From contig NZ_JAWDIX010000006.1 in the NCBI RefSeq assembly GCF_032380675.1, positions 62,001-126,000 of the forward strand: DNA of 64,000 nucleotides, written 5' to 3'. Under the pieces are notes generated by a model. That model had not been told where the DNA came from and searched no databases. It saw only the letters and a program-made list of their open reading frames with translations. Source of the DNA: Anaerolentibacter hominis (GTDB lineage: Bacteria; Bacillota; Clostridia; Lachnospirales; Lachnospiraceae). The number at the start of each line of letters is the position of its first letter. Positions within the stretch are counted from its first letter, which is position 1. This document shows positions 42,115 to 49,210 of this stretch, piece after piece. The position numbers and the translations under genes are program-made.

Positions 42115-42660
42115 ATGGATACAAAAATGAAATTAATGATTGCGTCGGACATACACGGCTCCGCCTATTACTGCCGGGCCTTAAAAGAAGCCTGGGAGAG
42201 AGAAAAGCCGGAAAAACTGATACTGCTGGGAGATCTGCTCTATCATGGCCCCCGGAATGACCTGCCGAAGGAGTATAACCCGAAGGAGGTCATCGGCATT
42301 TTAAATGGAATGAAGGATGAACTTCTGTGTGTGAGGGGCAATTGTGAGGCAGAGGTGGATCAGATGGTGCTGGAATTCCCGGTTCTGGCAGACTACATGA
42401 TACTGTATCTGGACGGGAAGATGGTCTTTGTGACACACGGACATCTGTTTCATGAGAACCAGCTGCCGCCGTTAAAAGCGGGGGATATACTGCTGCACGG
42501 GCATACCCATATCAAGGAAAACCGCGGGATCGGGGATTATCTCTACCTGAATCCGGGCTCAGTCTCCCTGCCAAAGGATGACGATGTACACAGCTATATG
42601 ATATATGAAGATGGGAAATTTACCATACGGGAACTGTTCAGTTCCCGAATTATCAAATAA
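42115..42660 (+). CDS. YfcE-like metallophosphoesterase
   Basis: This 181-residue phosphodiesterase has the calcineurin-like blocks IASDIHGSAYYC, ILLGDLLYHGPR, VRGNCEAEVDQM, FVTHGHLFHE and LLHGHTHI, giving the full set of metal ligands. YfcE proteins cleave phosphodiesters of unknown natural role. It is the third gene of the uxuA operon; a link with sugar phosphates is inferred from position only. Confidence 0.92.
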   Translation: MDTKMKLMIASDIHGSAYYCRALKEAWEREKPEKLILLGDLLYHGPRNDLPKEYNPKEVIGILNGMKDELLCVRGNCEAEVDQMVLEFPVLADYMILYLDGKMVFVTHGHLFHENQLPPLKAGDILLHGHTHIKENRGIGDYLYLNPGSVSLPKDDDVHSYMIYEDGKFTIRELFSSRIIK

Positions 42661-42680
42661 AAACGGGAACGGAGGTTACG

Positions 42681-43421
42681 ATGGATACTTTAAAATTTTT
42701 TGGAACCGGAAGTGCGTTTAATACGGAGAAGGGCAATAACAGCGCCTATATCCGTGTCGGGACAGATCTGATCATCCTTGACATGGGCGGCGACGTACTG
42801 CCGAAGATGGTAAAACTGAATGTACTGGAGGGTATCTCCAAGGTGCATATTCTGATCACCCATATGCACGGAGACCACGTGGGCGGCCTGTCAAATACTA
42901 TACTCTATCTGTATTCCAGAGTGTTCCGCCATCAGCCGGAGAAAATCTGTGTGTATTTCCCCAACCCTGCGCTGGCCGATTATCTGCATATGCAGGGCGT
43001 AGCAAGAGACAAGTATACTTTTTACGTCAATCTGTGGGACGAACTGTTTCTGGAGGATCAGAGGCTGACGGCGGAATATGCGTTTGAGAAGACAGAGCAT
43101 GATCCGATCTTTGAAGGACATGTGTACGGGATCGACCTGACGGTTAATAAGGACTATCATATCTTCTACAGCGGGGATTCCAAGCTGTTTAACCCGAAGT
43201 TAAAGGAAATTCACAACTATACCGCCGTGTATCATGAGACGACGATGAATCCCAGAGGCGTGGTGCATTTTCAGTACAATGATCTGCTGGAAGTGACTAA
43301 GGATTTTAAGCCCGGCGAACGTGCAAAGATCCATCTGATGCATCTGGATGCGGATTTTGACACGGAGCAGGCGCTTGCGGACGGGTTCAGCATAGTGGAG
43401 GCTGAACCAATACCGGTATAA
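42681..43421 (+). CDS. MBL-fold metallohydrolase
   Basis: This 246-residue protein has the metallo-beta-lactamase fold with LITHMHGDHVGGLSNTIL (HxHxDH), a mid Asp in FYSGDSKLF and a late His in VHFQYNDLL/HLMHLDADF, resembling the RNase Z/Lactamase_B_2 group in outline. It probably hydrolyses a phosphodiester or lactone. GGAGG precedes the ATG. It continues the uxuA operon, 21 bp after the phosphodiesterase. Confidence 0.85.
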   Translation: MDTLKFFGTGSAFNTEKGNNSAYIRVGTDLIILDMGGDVLPKMVKLNVLEGISKVHILITHMHGDHVGGLSNTILYLYSRVFRHQPEKICVYFPNPALADYLHMQGVARDKYTFYVNLWDELFLEDQRLTAEYAFEKTEHDPIFEGHVYGIDLTVNKDYHIFYSGDSKLFNPKLKEIHNYTAVYHETTMNPRGVVHFQYNDLLEVTKDFKPGERAKIHLMHLDADFDTEQALADGFSIVEAEPIPV

Positions 43422-43454
43422 ATGGAACAGCAAATATAAAAGAGGATAAATTCT

Positions 43455-43850
43455 ATGAAAAAGAGCGGAATATTAAATGTTTCCCTGTCCGCGCATATCG
43501 CGGCGCTGGGACATAAAGACTTATTTTTAATTGGAGACGCGGGGATGCCCATCCCCCCTGGCGTACCGATTGTGGATCTGGTGCTCATCGGCGGTGTGCC
43601 CTCCTTTGAACAGGTGATCAGAGCCATAGAAAATGAAGTAGTGGCAGAGCACTTGTATCTGGCGGAGGAAATAAAAGAGAAGAATCCGAAGGTGCTGGAT
43701 GTGATTCATGAAACCTTCTCCGGCGTGGGAGAAAGCTGCATGTCACACGAGGATCTCAAGGCGTTCACAAAGAATGTGAAGTTTGCGGTCCGTACCGGAG
43801 AGATCACTCCTTTTGCCAATGTGATAGTAAGGGCAGGCGTGGCATTTTGA
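43455..43850 (+). CDS. rbsD: D-ribose pyranase (RbsD/FucU family)
   Basis: This 131-residue protein is the usual RbsD size, begins MKKSGILNVSLSAHIAALGHKDLFLIGDAGMPIP with the catalytic His in ALGHKD and ends with a conserved TGEITPFANVIVRAGVAF. RbsD interconverts pyranose and furanose ribose forms. It lies far from the RbsABC-like importer (40 kb) and at the end of the uxuA operon, so its sugar may not be ribose. Confidence 0.9.
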   Translation: MKKSGILNVSLSAHIAALGHKDLFLIGDAGMPIPPGVPIVDLVLIGGVPSFEQVIRAIENEVVAEHLYLAEEIKEKNPKVLDVIHETFSGVGESCMSHEDLKAFTKNVKFAVRTGEITPFANVIVRAGVAF

Positions 43851-43901
43851 CGTTGAGATTGAGACAGAAATAAAGGGAACTTCAGCGCCGGGAGAAATAG
43901 T

Positions 43902-45710
43902 ATGAAACATAAGAAAAACTGGAAGATTATCAGCCTTTATGTATTGGCTGCAATCGGACTGATTATGATGATTGTGACCTTCCGCATGGATTTTGACAGA
44001 GACCCGGAGGTGACTGCTTTTAACACAGGCTGGACCGTCCAGGAAGCAGACGGATCGAGGCGGCCCATTTCCGTTTATGAATATCTGCCCTCAAAGAAGA
44101 ACGAGCCGGTTATTATACATAACCGTGTGCCGGCACAGGTGGAGGAACATACCGTGCTGTGCTTCCGCAGTTTTTTCCAGTCCATACGGGTCTGGGAGGG
44201 GGAGGAACTGGTCTATGTGAAGGACACCGGCGCAGAACAGTTCTTTGGAAGCGCAACCCCCAGCGGATGGAACTATGTAACGCTTCTGCCGGAAAAGTCG
44301 GGGGAGGAGCTGACTCTGGAAATACGGTCACCCTACCGGGGATTTTCCGGCCAGATCGGGGCGTTCTTTTATTGCAATGCGGCGTCTGCGGACGGCATCA
44401 TTCTGCAGCACTATCTTCCGTCCCTGGTGATCACCATTATAGTCGGATTCCTGGGGGTGATGCTGTATATCCTTTCTTTTTCACTGAGCAGAAGAAAGGT
44501 CGAATACAAATCCATGCGATATTTCGGGCTTCTGGTGATGAACGTGGCGGTCTGGCTGCTCAGTGAAACCAGGCTTCCGAATGCTGTTGTTTCAGATGGC
44601 GTATGGATCTGTGGGTTTTTGGCGCTGAACCTTTCACCCCTAACCTACCTGCTGTTTCTGGAGCAGAAGCTGAAAAAGAAACATCTGAAGGTGATACAGA
44701 CTTTCTACACGGTGTTAATCGGGAATTTTTTCCTGATGACAATTCTCCAGTGCCTCAACCTGGTAGACTTTGTTGTGACAGCGCCGCTTACCCATTTCTT
44801 TATGATTACGACGGCAGCATACTCCTTTTATGCCATATTCCAGGATCTGCGGGAGGACCGGCAGGAGGGAAAAACGTCGGGGTGGAAGCCGATCGAACTG
44901 CTGGGATTAATCGGGTTTGATATCGGCGTGATTGTGGAAATCATGTATTACTATTTTAACCAGTACCGGAATGTAGGTCTGTTTATCCGCACAGGCATGC
45001 TGATATTAATCATTGCCCTCTGCATCACCACAGCGGGCAACATACTGGACAATTATGAAGAATCCGCCCGTTTGGCCGCCGAGCTGCAGCAGAGCAAAAC
45101 AAAGCTTATGCTCAGCCAGATACAGCCCCATTTTATCTACAATACCCTTGCATCTATCCGGACCCTGATCAAGAAGTCGCCGGATGATGCTTATCAGATG
45201 GTGTACGACTTTTCCAGGTATCTGCAGGCCAACATTCACTCTCTGGAAGAAAAGGACCAGATTCCTTTTTCTCAGGAGCTGGAGCATATCCGGGCTTACA
45301 CCAATATTGAACAGGTGCGGTTTGCCAGCCGGCTGAGCGTGGTCTTTCAGATTGAGGAGGAAGGGTTTTATGTTCCTCCCCTGAGTATTCAGCCCCTGGT
45401 GGAAAATGCGATCAAGCACGGAATCTGCCAGAAGAGGAAAGGCGGACAGGTATTTATACGCAGTGAAAAAACGGCGGATGGATATGCTGTGACGGTGGAG
45501 GATGACGGCGCCGGTTTCAACATGGAGGATATAAAGGAAAAAGAAAGCCTGGGACTGAAAAATATAAAGTTCCGGCTGGAAAAGCTGGAAAATGCCAGCC
45601 TGGAAATAGTGAGCGAACCGGGAAAAGGTACCAGAGCACGGGTTGATATTCCGTCTTCTGCCGCATATACCAGGACAGTACAGGATAAGGAAGGAGATGA
45701 TCTGGCATGA
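43902..45710 (+). CDS. LytS/YpdA-type sensor histidine kinase with 7TM region
   Basis: This 602-residue kinase has an N-terminal signal helix, an extracellular beta-rich domain (about residues 35-165), seven hydrophobic segments (about 175-385; 7TMR-DISM-like), a short coiled coil, the His_kinase phospho-site QIQPHFIYNTLASIRTLI (about residue 410) and an ATP-binding end with VENAIKHGICQ and VEDDGAGFNMEDIKEKESLG. Its stop overlaps the response-regulator gene. It opens the block that leads to the c-di-GMP riboswitch and fibre cluster, so it may relay an envelope or carbohydrate signal to that block. Confidence 0.9.
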   Translation: MKHKKNWKIISLYVLAAIGLIMMIVTFRMDFDRDPEVTAFNTGWTVQEADGSRRPISVYEYLPSKKNEPVIIHNRVPAQVEEHTVLCFRSFFQSIRVWEGEELVYVKDTGAEQFFGSATPSGWNYVTLLPEKSGEELTLEIRSPYRGFSGQIGAFFYCNAASADGIILQHYLPSLVITIIVGFLGVMLYILSFSLSRRKVEYKSMRYFGLLVMNVAVWLLSETRLPNAVVSDGVWICGFLALNLSPLTYLLFLEQKLKKKHLKVIQTFYTVLIGNFFLMTILQCLNLVDFVVTAPLTHFFMITTAAYSFYAIFQDLREDRQEGKTSGWKPIELLGLIGFDIGVIVEIMYYYFNQYRNVGLFIRTGMLILIIALCITTAGNILDNYEESARLAAELQQSKTKLMLSQIQPHFIYNTLASIRTLIKKSPDDAYQMVYDFSRYLQANIHSLEEKDQIPFSQELEHIRAYTNIEQVRFASRLSVVFQIEEEGFYVPPLSIQPLVENAIKHGICQKRKGGQVFIRSEKTADGYAVTVEDDGAGFNMEDIKEKESLGLKNIKFRLEKLENASLEIVSEPGKGTRARVDIPSSAAYTRTVQDKEGDDLA

Positions 45711-46507
45711 GAACCATAATAGTGGACGATGAACTTCTTTCTATGGAGCAGTTTGAACTGGAAAGTGCGGGAATACCTGACATTGAGCTGGTGGGAAAAT
45801 TTGACGATTCCTTCGAGGCACTGGAATACGCCAGGGAGCATCAGATAGATTTTGCCCTGCTGGACATCGAGATGCCTGAAATGAACGGACTTATCCTGGG
45901 TCAGAAGTTGAGAGAACTCTACCCGGACGTTGTTCTCGTATATGTGACAGGATATGAGGAATACATGATGGAGGCCTTGAAACAGAAGGCGGATTATTAT
46001 GTGATGAAGCCTTATGACCATAATGATATTGTGGATGTGCTGGAGCGGGCGAGGCTGCTGTCTAGAAGACAGCGGCGGCGGATTTATGTACGGACCTTCG
46101 GCCGCTTTGACGTATTTGCTGACGGCGAGGCCATCCATTTTTCCAGTGCGAAGGCAAAGGAACTGCTGGCGCTGTGTGTGGATCACAGGGGAGGATTTGT
46201 CTCCATGGAGGAGGCGATCGACAAGCTGTGGAGTGACCGGATGGCGGATGAAAATACCAAGACCGCATACCGGAAAGCGGTCATGTATTTACATAAATTG
46301 TTTCAGGACAGGGGCTTTCCCAAAGTCTTTATCAGCCAGAGGGGCAAATGCAGTATCAACCGAAGCGAGATCGTCTGTGACTACTACGATTATCTGGACA
46401 GAAAGGAAAATGCTCCGGAATTCCATGGAGAATATCTGTTTGATTACGACTGGGCGGAGGAAACTACGGCACAGCTGTGCGGAATGTACGACCTTGATTG
46501 TGAATAG
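45707..46507 (+). CDS. Response regulator with SARP-like DNA-binding domain
   Basis: This 266-residue protein has a receiver (IIVDDELLSMEQFE, phospho-Asp in DFALLDIEMPEMNG, Lys in DYYVMKPYDHNDI) and from about residue 125 a winged-helix of the SARP/BTAD-N type (RTFGRFDVFADGEAIHFSSAKAKELLALCV, then KTAYRKAVMYLHKLF). LytS-type kinases usually pair with LytTR regulators, so this SARP-like output is a variant known from Lachnospiraceae. It overlaps the kinase gene by 4 bp. Confidence 0.9.
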   Translation: MRTIIVDDELLSMEQFELESAGIPDIELVGKFDDSFEALEYAREHQIDFALLDIEMPEMNGLILGQKLRELYPDVVLVYVTGYEEYMMEALKQKADYYVMKPYDHNDIVDVLERARLLSRRQRRRIYVRTFGRFDVFADGEAIHFSSAKAKELLALCVDHRGGFVSMEEAIDKLWSDRMADENTKTAYRKAVMYLHKLFQDRGFPKVFISQRGKCSINRSEIVCDYYDYLDRKENAPEFHGEYLFDYDWAEETTAQLCGMYDLDCE

Positions 46508-46600
46508 AAAATTGGTAAATATTGTTAAATCTTTGTCAAGGTACGCTTTTGGTACGGTAAGCCTATTATACTGTAACCATCATAGCAGGGGGGAGACGCC

Positions 46601-47266
46601 ATGTTGAATGGATTGGCTTTGAACCTGTCAATGAAAAAACAGATCGACAGCCGGAAGGTATTTGGGCAAATGCCCGAATATTTTCAGGATTACAGCAGCC
46701 GGGTGGCAGAACATGCGGCGCTCCTGTATGAGACTGCTTACGAGCTGGGACTGTACTCCGAGGATGAAGATTTTAACAGGGAGAATATTCCCTATCTGCA
46801 GGATTCCTTTCGCCTGTATGACATTGGCTGGGCGGTGGTTCCGGATTGTTTTTTAAAACCGGAAGAAGCCCTGGATGCGTCAGAGTTTGATGTTGTAAAG
46901 AGACATCCTCTGGACGGATTTCATATCATTTGCGGCGGACCGGAGGATGTAGAGCCGGAGGGCAGCAATGAGGAGGCCAGAGCCAGAAATCTTGCACTGG
47001 ATGCGGCGATCGGCCATCACGAGAGATGGGATGGAAGAGGATATCCCTTTTCACTGAAGGGGGATGGGATTCCCATTGCAGGCAGAATCTGTGCAATATG
47101 TGACACCTACGACAGACTAGTTAATGGGCGGTTCGGCAGCAGGCCGATGCCCCGCGAATTTGCTTTCGCACAGATTATCAGGAACAAAAGGATCTGTTTT
47201 GATCCTGAACTGGTAGAAGTGTTCCGGAACATAATGGAACGGCTTGACCCTCTTCTGGTCAAATGA
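46601..47266 (+). CDS. HD-GYP domain protein with degenerate HD motif
   Basis: This 221-residue protein matches the HD-GYP family over its length: RVAEHAALLYETAYELGL, the normally LHDIGK segment as RLYDIGWAVVPD, VKRHPLDGFHII, and the intact signature HHERWDGRGYP, then RICAICDTYDRLVNGR. The HD histidine is replaced by tyrosine, so c-di-GMP hydrolysis is doubtful and a binding or sensory role is possible. Its stop codon lies 22 bp before a c-di-GMP-I riboswitch. GGGGGAG precedes the ATG. No GGDEF domain is visible. Confidence 0.85.
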   Translation: MLNGLALNLSMKKQIDSRKVFGQMPEYFQDYSSRVAEHAALLYETAYELGLYSEDEDFNRENIPYLQDSFRLYDIGWAVVPDCFLKPEEALDASEFDVVKRHPLDGFHIICGGPEDVEPEGSNEEARARNLALDAAIGHHERWDGRGYPFSLKGDGIPIAGRICAICDTYDRLVNGRFGSRPMPREFAFAQIIRNKRICFDPELVEVFRNIMERLDPLLVK

Positions 47267-47287
47267 CAGGATAGTCTTAAAACAATT

Positions 47288-47378
47288 GAATATTTGGCAA
47301 AACCGGGGAAATCCGGTGACGCAAAGCTATAGGGCCTTACTTCCGATTATTCGGAAATGGCAGCCAGTTGCCGTAAGT
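47288..47378 (+). ncRNA. Cyclic-di-GMP-I riboswitch (GEMM-I)
   Basis: The sequence shows the GEMM-I core in order: GGCAAAACC, the GAAA-type tetraloop of P2 (GGGGAAATCC), GTGACGCAAAGC, TATAGGGCCT, then a second arm with its own stem (TTCCGA...TCGGAA) and ATGGCAGCCAGTTGCC. The match to clostridial class I c-di-GMP aptamers is close, including the invariant GACGCAAAGC and the ligand-site G of the GGC/GCC stem. It sits between a degenerate HD-GYP gene and the sipW/TasA-like cluster, so it should tune that cluster to c-di-GMP. Confidence 0.93.
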
Positions 47379-47390
47379 AGTTACATACTT

Positions 47391-47450
47391 ATCGTTAACC
47401 TGTTTTTTTTATGTCTTTTTTTACATATAACAGGGTTTTTGTGACAAGCA
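47391..47450 (+). terminator. Riboswitch expression-platform terminator (candidate)
   Basis: AACCTGTT and AACAGGGTT (with a bulge) plus the inner TATGT/ACATA pair around poly-T form a stem-loop followed by TTTTTGTG. The position, 15-70 bases after the aptamer, fits a transcription-control platform. The T-rich loop makes the fold less certain. Confidence 0.55.
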
Positions 47451-47540
47451 GTCACGTTTCTTCATAGGCTAATACCAGCCTTGTATCTGCTTGTCATAGT
47501 AAAAGAGTTCCAGGGGCGAAGTCCCGGCGGAGCCTCTTTT
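47442..47540 (+). ncRNA. Unassigned structured leader RNA between riboswitch and sipW
   Basis: TGACAAGCAG (47442-47451) pairs perfectly with CTGCTTGTCA (47487-47496), enclosing an AGGCT/AGCCT hairpin (47466-47481). A second structure follows: AAAAGAG (47501-47507) with CTCTTTT (47534-47540), enclosing GGG...CCC. I cannot match this to a named RNA. It could be a second sensor, a processing signal or an antiterminator. Confidence 0.5.
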
Positions 47541-47557
47541 GTGTACTTACGTCAATC

Positions 47558-47589
47558 AGCTGCCTGGCCGAAGCCAGGCAGCTTTTTTG
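47558..47589 (+). terminator. Strong terminator/attenuator before sipW
   Basis: AGCTGCCTGGC pairs perfectly with GCCAGGCAGCT around CGAA and is followed by six T. It lies about 75 bp before the signal-peptidase gene, so transcripts from the riboswitch must read through it to express the cluster. Confidence 0.9.
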
Positions 47590-47665
47590 TTTCCGAATAC
47601 AAATAAGTTGATAAACATTTTATATAGAACAAAAAACGGCACAAATAAGGAAAGGAAGAATTCAG

Positions 47666-48310
47666 ATGGAAGAAACAAAGCAAAAGAAACAACACTCTGT
47701 GGCAGGCACCATAATCAGCATTCTGCTCTGTGTCATTCTGATACCAGTTATCATAGTGAACCTGACGCTGATTATCAAGACCTACACAAGACCGGATGAG
47801 ATACCGGACTTTCTGGGGATCAAACCGGTCATCTGTCTCTCAGGCTCCATGGAGCCCACCTTTAACACGGGGGATCTGATCCTGATCAAATCCGTGGATA
47901 CAGACAGCCTGAAAGCGGGCGATGTGATCTGTTATCAGGTATCCGGTCAGGCGGTAACCCACCGGATCAAGGAAATCGTGCAGGAAGAGGGCCAGACCAG
48001 ATACGTAACCCAGGGCGATAACAACAATACCACCGACAGTACCACGGTAGCGCCGGAGGATGTGGAAGGAACCTACATGGGAGTTCATCTGGCGGGACTT
48101 GGAAATTTCGCCATGTTCATGCAAAGTACCACCGGCATGATCGTCTTTATCGTATTGCCGCTGCTGCTGTTTGTACTCTGGGATGTCCTGCGGCATCGGT
48201 TAAACGGGAAGAAGGAACTGAAACGGACCGAAGAGCTGGAAGCAGAGCTGGCGGCTCTCAAAGCGCAGAAAGAAAATCAGCCGGGGGAAAATCAAATCCA
48301 TCAGGCATAG
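47666..48310 (+). CDS. sipW: SipW-type signal peptidase I (first copy)
   Basis: This 214-residue membrane protein has an N-terminal transmembrane helix, the catalytic block CLSGSMEPTFNTGDLILIK with Ser, then GDVICYQVSGQAVTHRI, where an ER/archaeal-type His occupies the place of the usual Lys, and a second membrane helix near the C-terminus (MIVFIVLPLLLFVLWDVL) with a coiled tail. That Ser-His pattern is the SipW type that matures TasA and camelysin in Bacillus. GGAAAGGAAG precedes the ATG. It stands directly before the TasA-like gene. Confidence 0.9.
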   Translation: MEETKQKKQHSVAGTIISILLCVILIPVIIVNLTLIIKTYTRPDEIPDFLGIKPVICLSGSMEPTFNTGDLILIKSVDTDSLKAGDVICYQVSGQAVTHRIKEIVQEEGQTRYVTQGDNNNTTDSTTVAPEDVEGTYMGVHLAGLGNFAMFMQSTTGMIVFIVLPLLLFVLWDVLRHRLNGKKELKRTEELEAELAALKAQKENQPGENQIHQA

Positions 48311-48321
48311 GAAAGGTAATA

Positions 48322-48402
48322 CACTGTGAAAGCCGGGGCACACGGCCTGACAGTTAAAAATAATTTCACCTGCGGGAGCCTGGGGAAACCGGGCCGGCAG
48401 GA
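48322..48402 (+). other. Tandem stem-loops upstream of TasA-like gene
   Basis: ACTGTGAAAGCC (from 48322) pairs with GGCCTGACAGT, and CCTGCGGGAGCC (from about 48369) pairs with GGGCCGGCAGG. The two stems fill the leader of the TasA-like gene, after the sipW stop. They could stabilise the mRNA or uncouple expression of the abundant subunit from sipW. Confidence 0.45.
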
Positions 48403-48446
48403 AAGAAGGGTTTTCAAACATTAAATTCCATGAGGAGGATATCAAA

Positions 48447-49037
48447 ATGAAGAAAAACAAAATCAGAAATCTCGCTGTTCTGGCACTGGCATTAACGCTG
48501 GTGACTACATCCCTTATGTCAGGAACTCTGGCTAAGTACGCTACGACCGTTACCGGTACTGGTACTGGAAGCGCTGCTAAGTGGGCGGTTGCTGTTAGCG
48601 CAAATGGAGCAACACAAACTAGTAACTTTACTTTTAACCTGGAAGACACAGGTACCAACAAAGATAATGTGGCATCTGGAAAGATTGCTCCCGGATCTAC
48701 AGGATCAATTGTAGTAGGTGTTGATGCAACGGGTACAGAAGTTGACACTGTTTTAAAAGCGAAACTGGATACTACTGGTTTAAAAGGCCTTCCTATTAAA
48801 TTTTATGATAGTGATGCAGCCAGCGCAACAGAAATAACTGGCGAAATTACACTCGGTAATGTAGCAGCAGGAGCAGAAGCTAATGTTGCAGAGGTTAATA
48901 AAACAATCTATTGGAAATGGATTGAAGGCGATACAGATACAGCGATAGGCAGCAAAGCAACAGAAGCTGAGAGAACTGGTACCTTTACCCTTGCTTTAAC
49001 TGCTGAACAGGCAATTACAGCACCAGTAGCTCCGTAA
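48447..49037 (+). CDS. TasA/camelysin-like SipW-dependent exported protein (putative fibre subunit)
   Basis: This 196-residue protein has a SipW-type signal: KNKIRNLAVLALALTLVTTS, then LMSGTLAKYATTVTGTGTG, where cleavage is expected near the AKY box. The mature part is beta-rich and low in Cys and aromatic residues (SNFTFNLEDTG, GSTGSIVVGVDATGTEVD), like a jelly-roll fibre subunit of the TasA family. Codon use is more A/T-ending than the neighbours, as in an abundantly expressed or recently changed gene. A strong GAGGAGG lies upstream. It probably forms extracellular fibres; direct evidence is absent. Confidence 0.8.
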   Translation: MKKNKIRNLAVLALALTLVTTSLMSGTLAKYATTVTGTGTGSAAKWAVAVSANGATQTSNFTFNLEDTGTNKDNVASGKIAPGSTGSIVVGVDATGTEVDTVLKAKLDTTGLKGLPIKFYDSDAASATEITGEITLGNVAAGAEANVAEVNKTIYWKWIEGDTDTAIGSKATEAERTGTFTLALTAEQAITAPVAP

Positions 49038-49102
49038 TAATTACGCCAGCCACGAATCCTATCCTTTGTGCCGGATAGAATGTTATTGATAAACCGGGGG
49101 CA

Positions 49103-49156
49103 TTTCAGCCCCTGGCAGAGCAGGCCGCGGGCGGCAGATTCTGCCAAGGGCTGAAA
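49103..49156 (+). other. Long stem-loop between fibre gene and next surface gene
   Basis: TTTCAGCCCCTGGCAGA (49103-49119) pairs with TCTGCCAAGGGCTGAAA (49140-49156) at 16 of 17 positions, with an inner GC-rich loop. No T-tract follows, so it looks like an mRNA-protecting or attenuating stem that raises the level of fibre-gene mRNA over the genes behind it. A smaller hairpin CCTATCC/GGATAGA lies just before. Confidence 0.6.
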
Positions 49157-49210
49157 AACAATTGGAACTGATAGACAGATTTTGAATCACAGGAAGGGAG
49201 CGCTTTCAGA

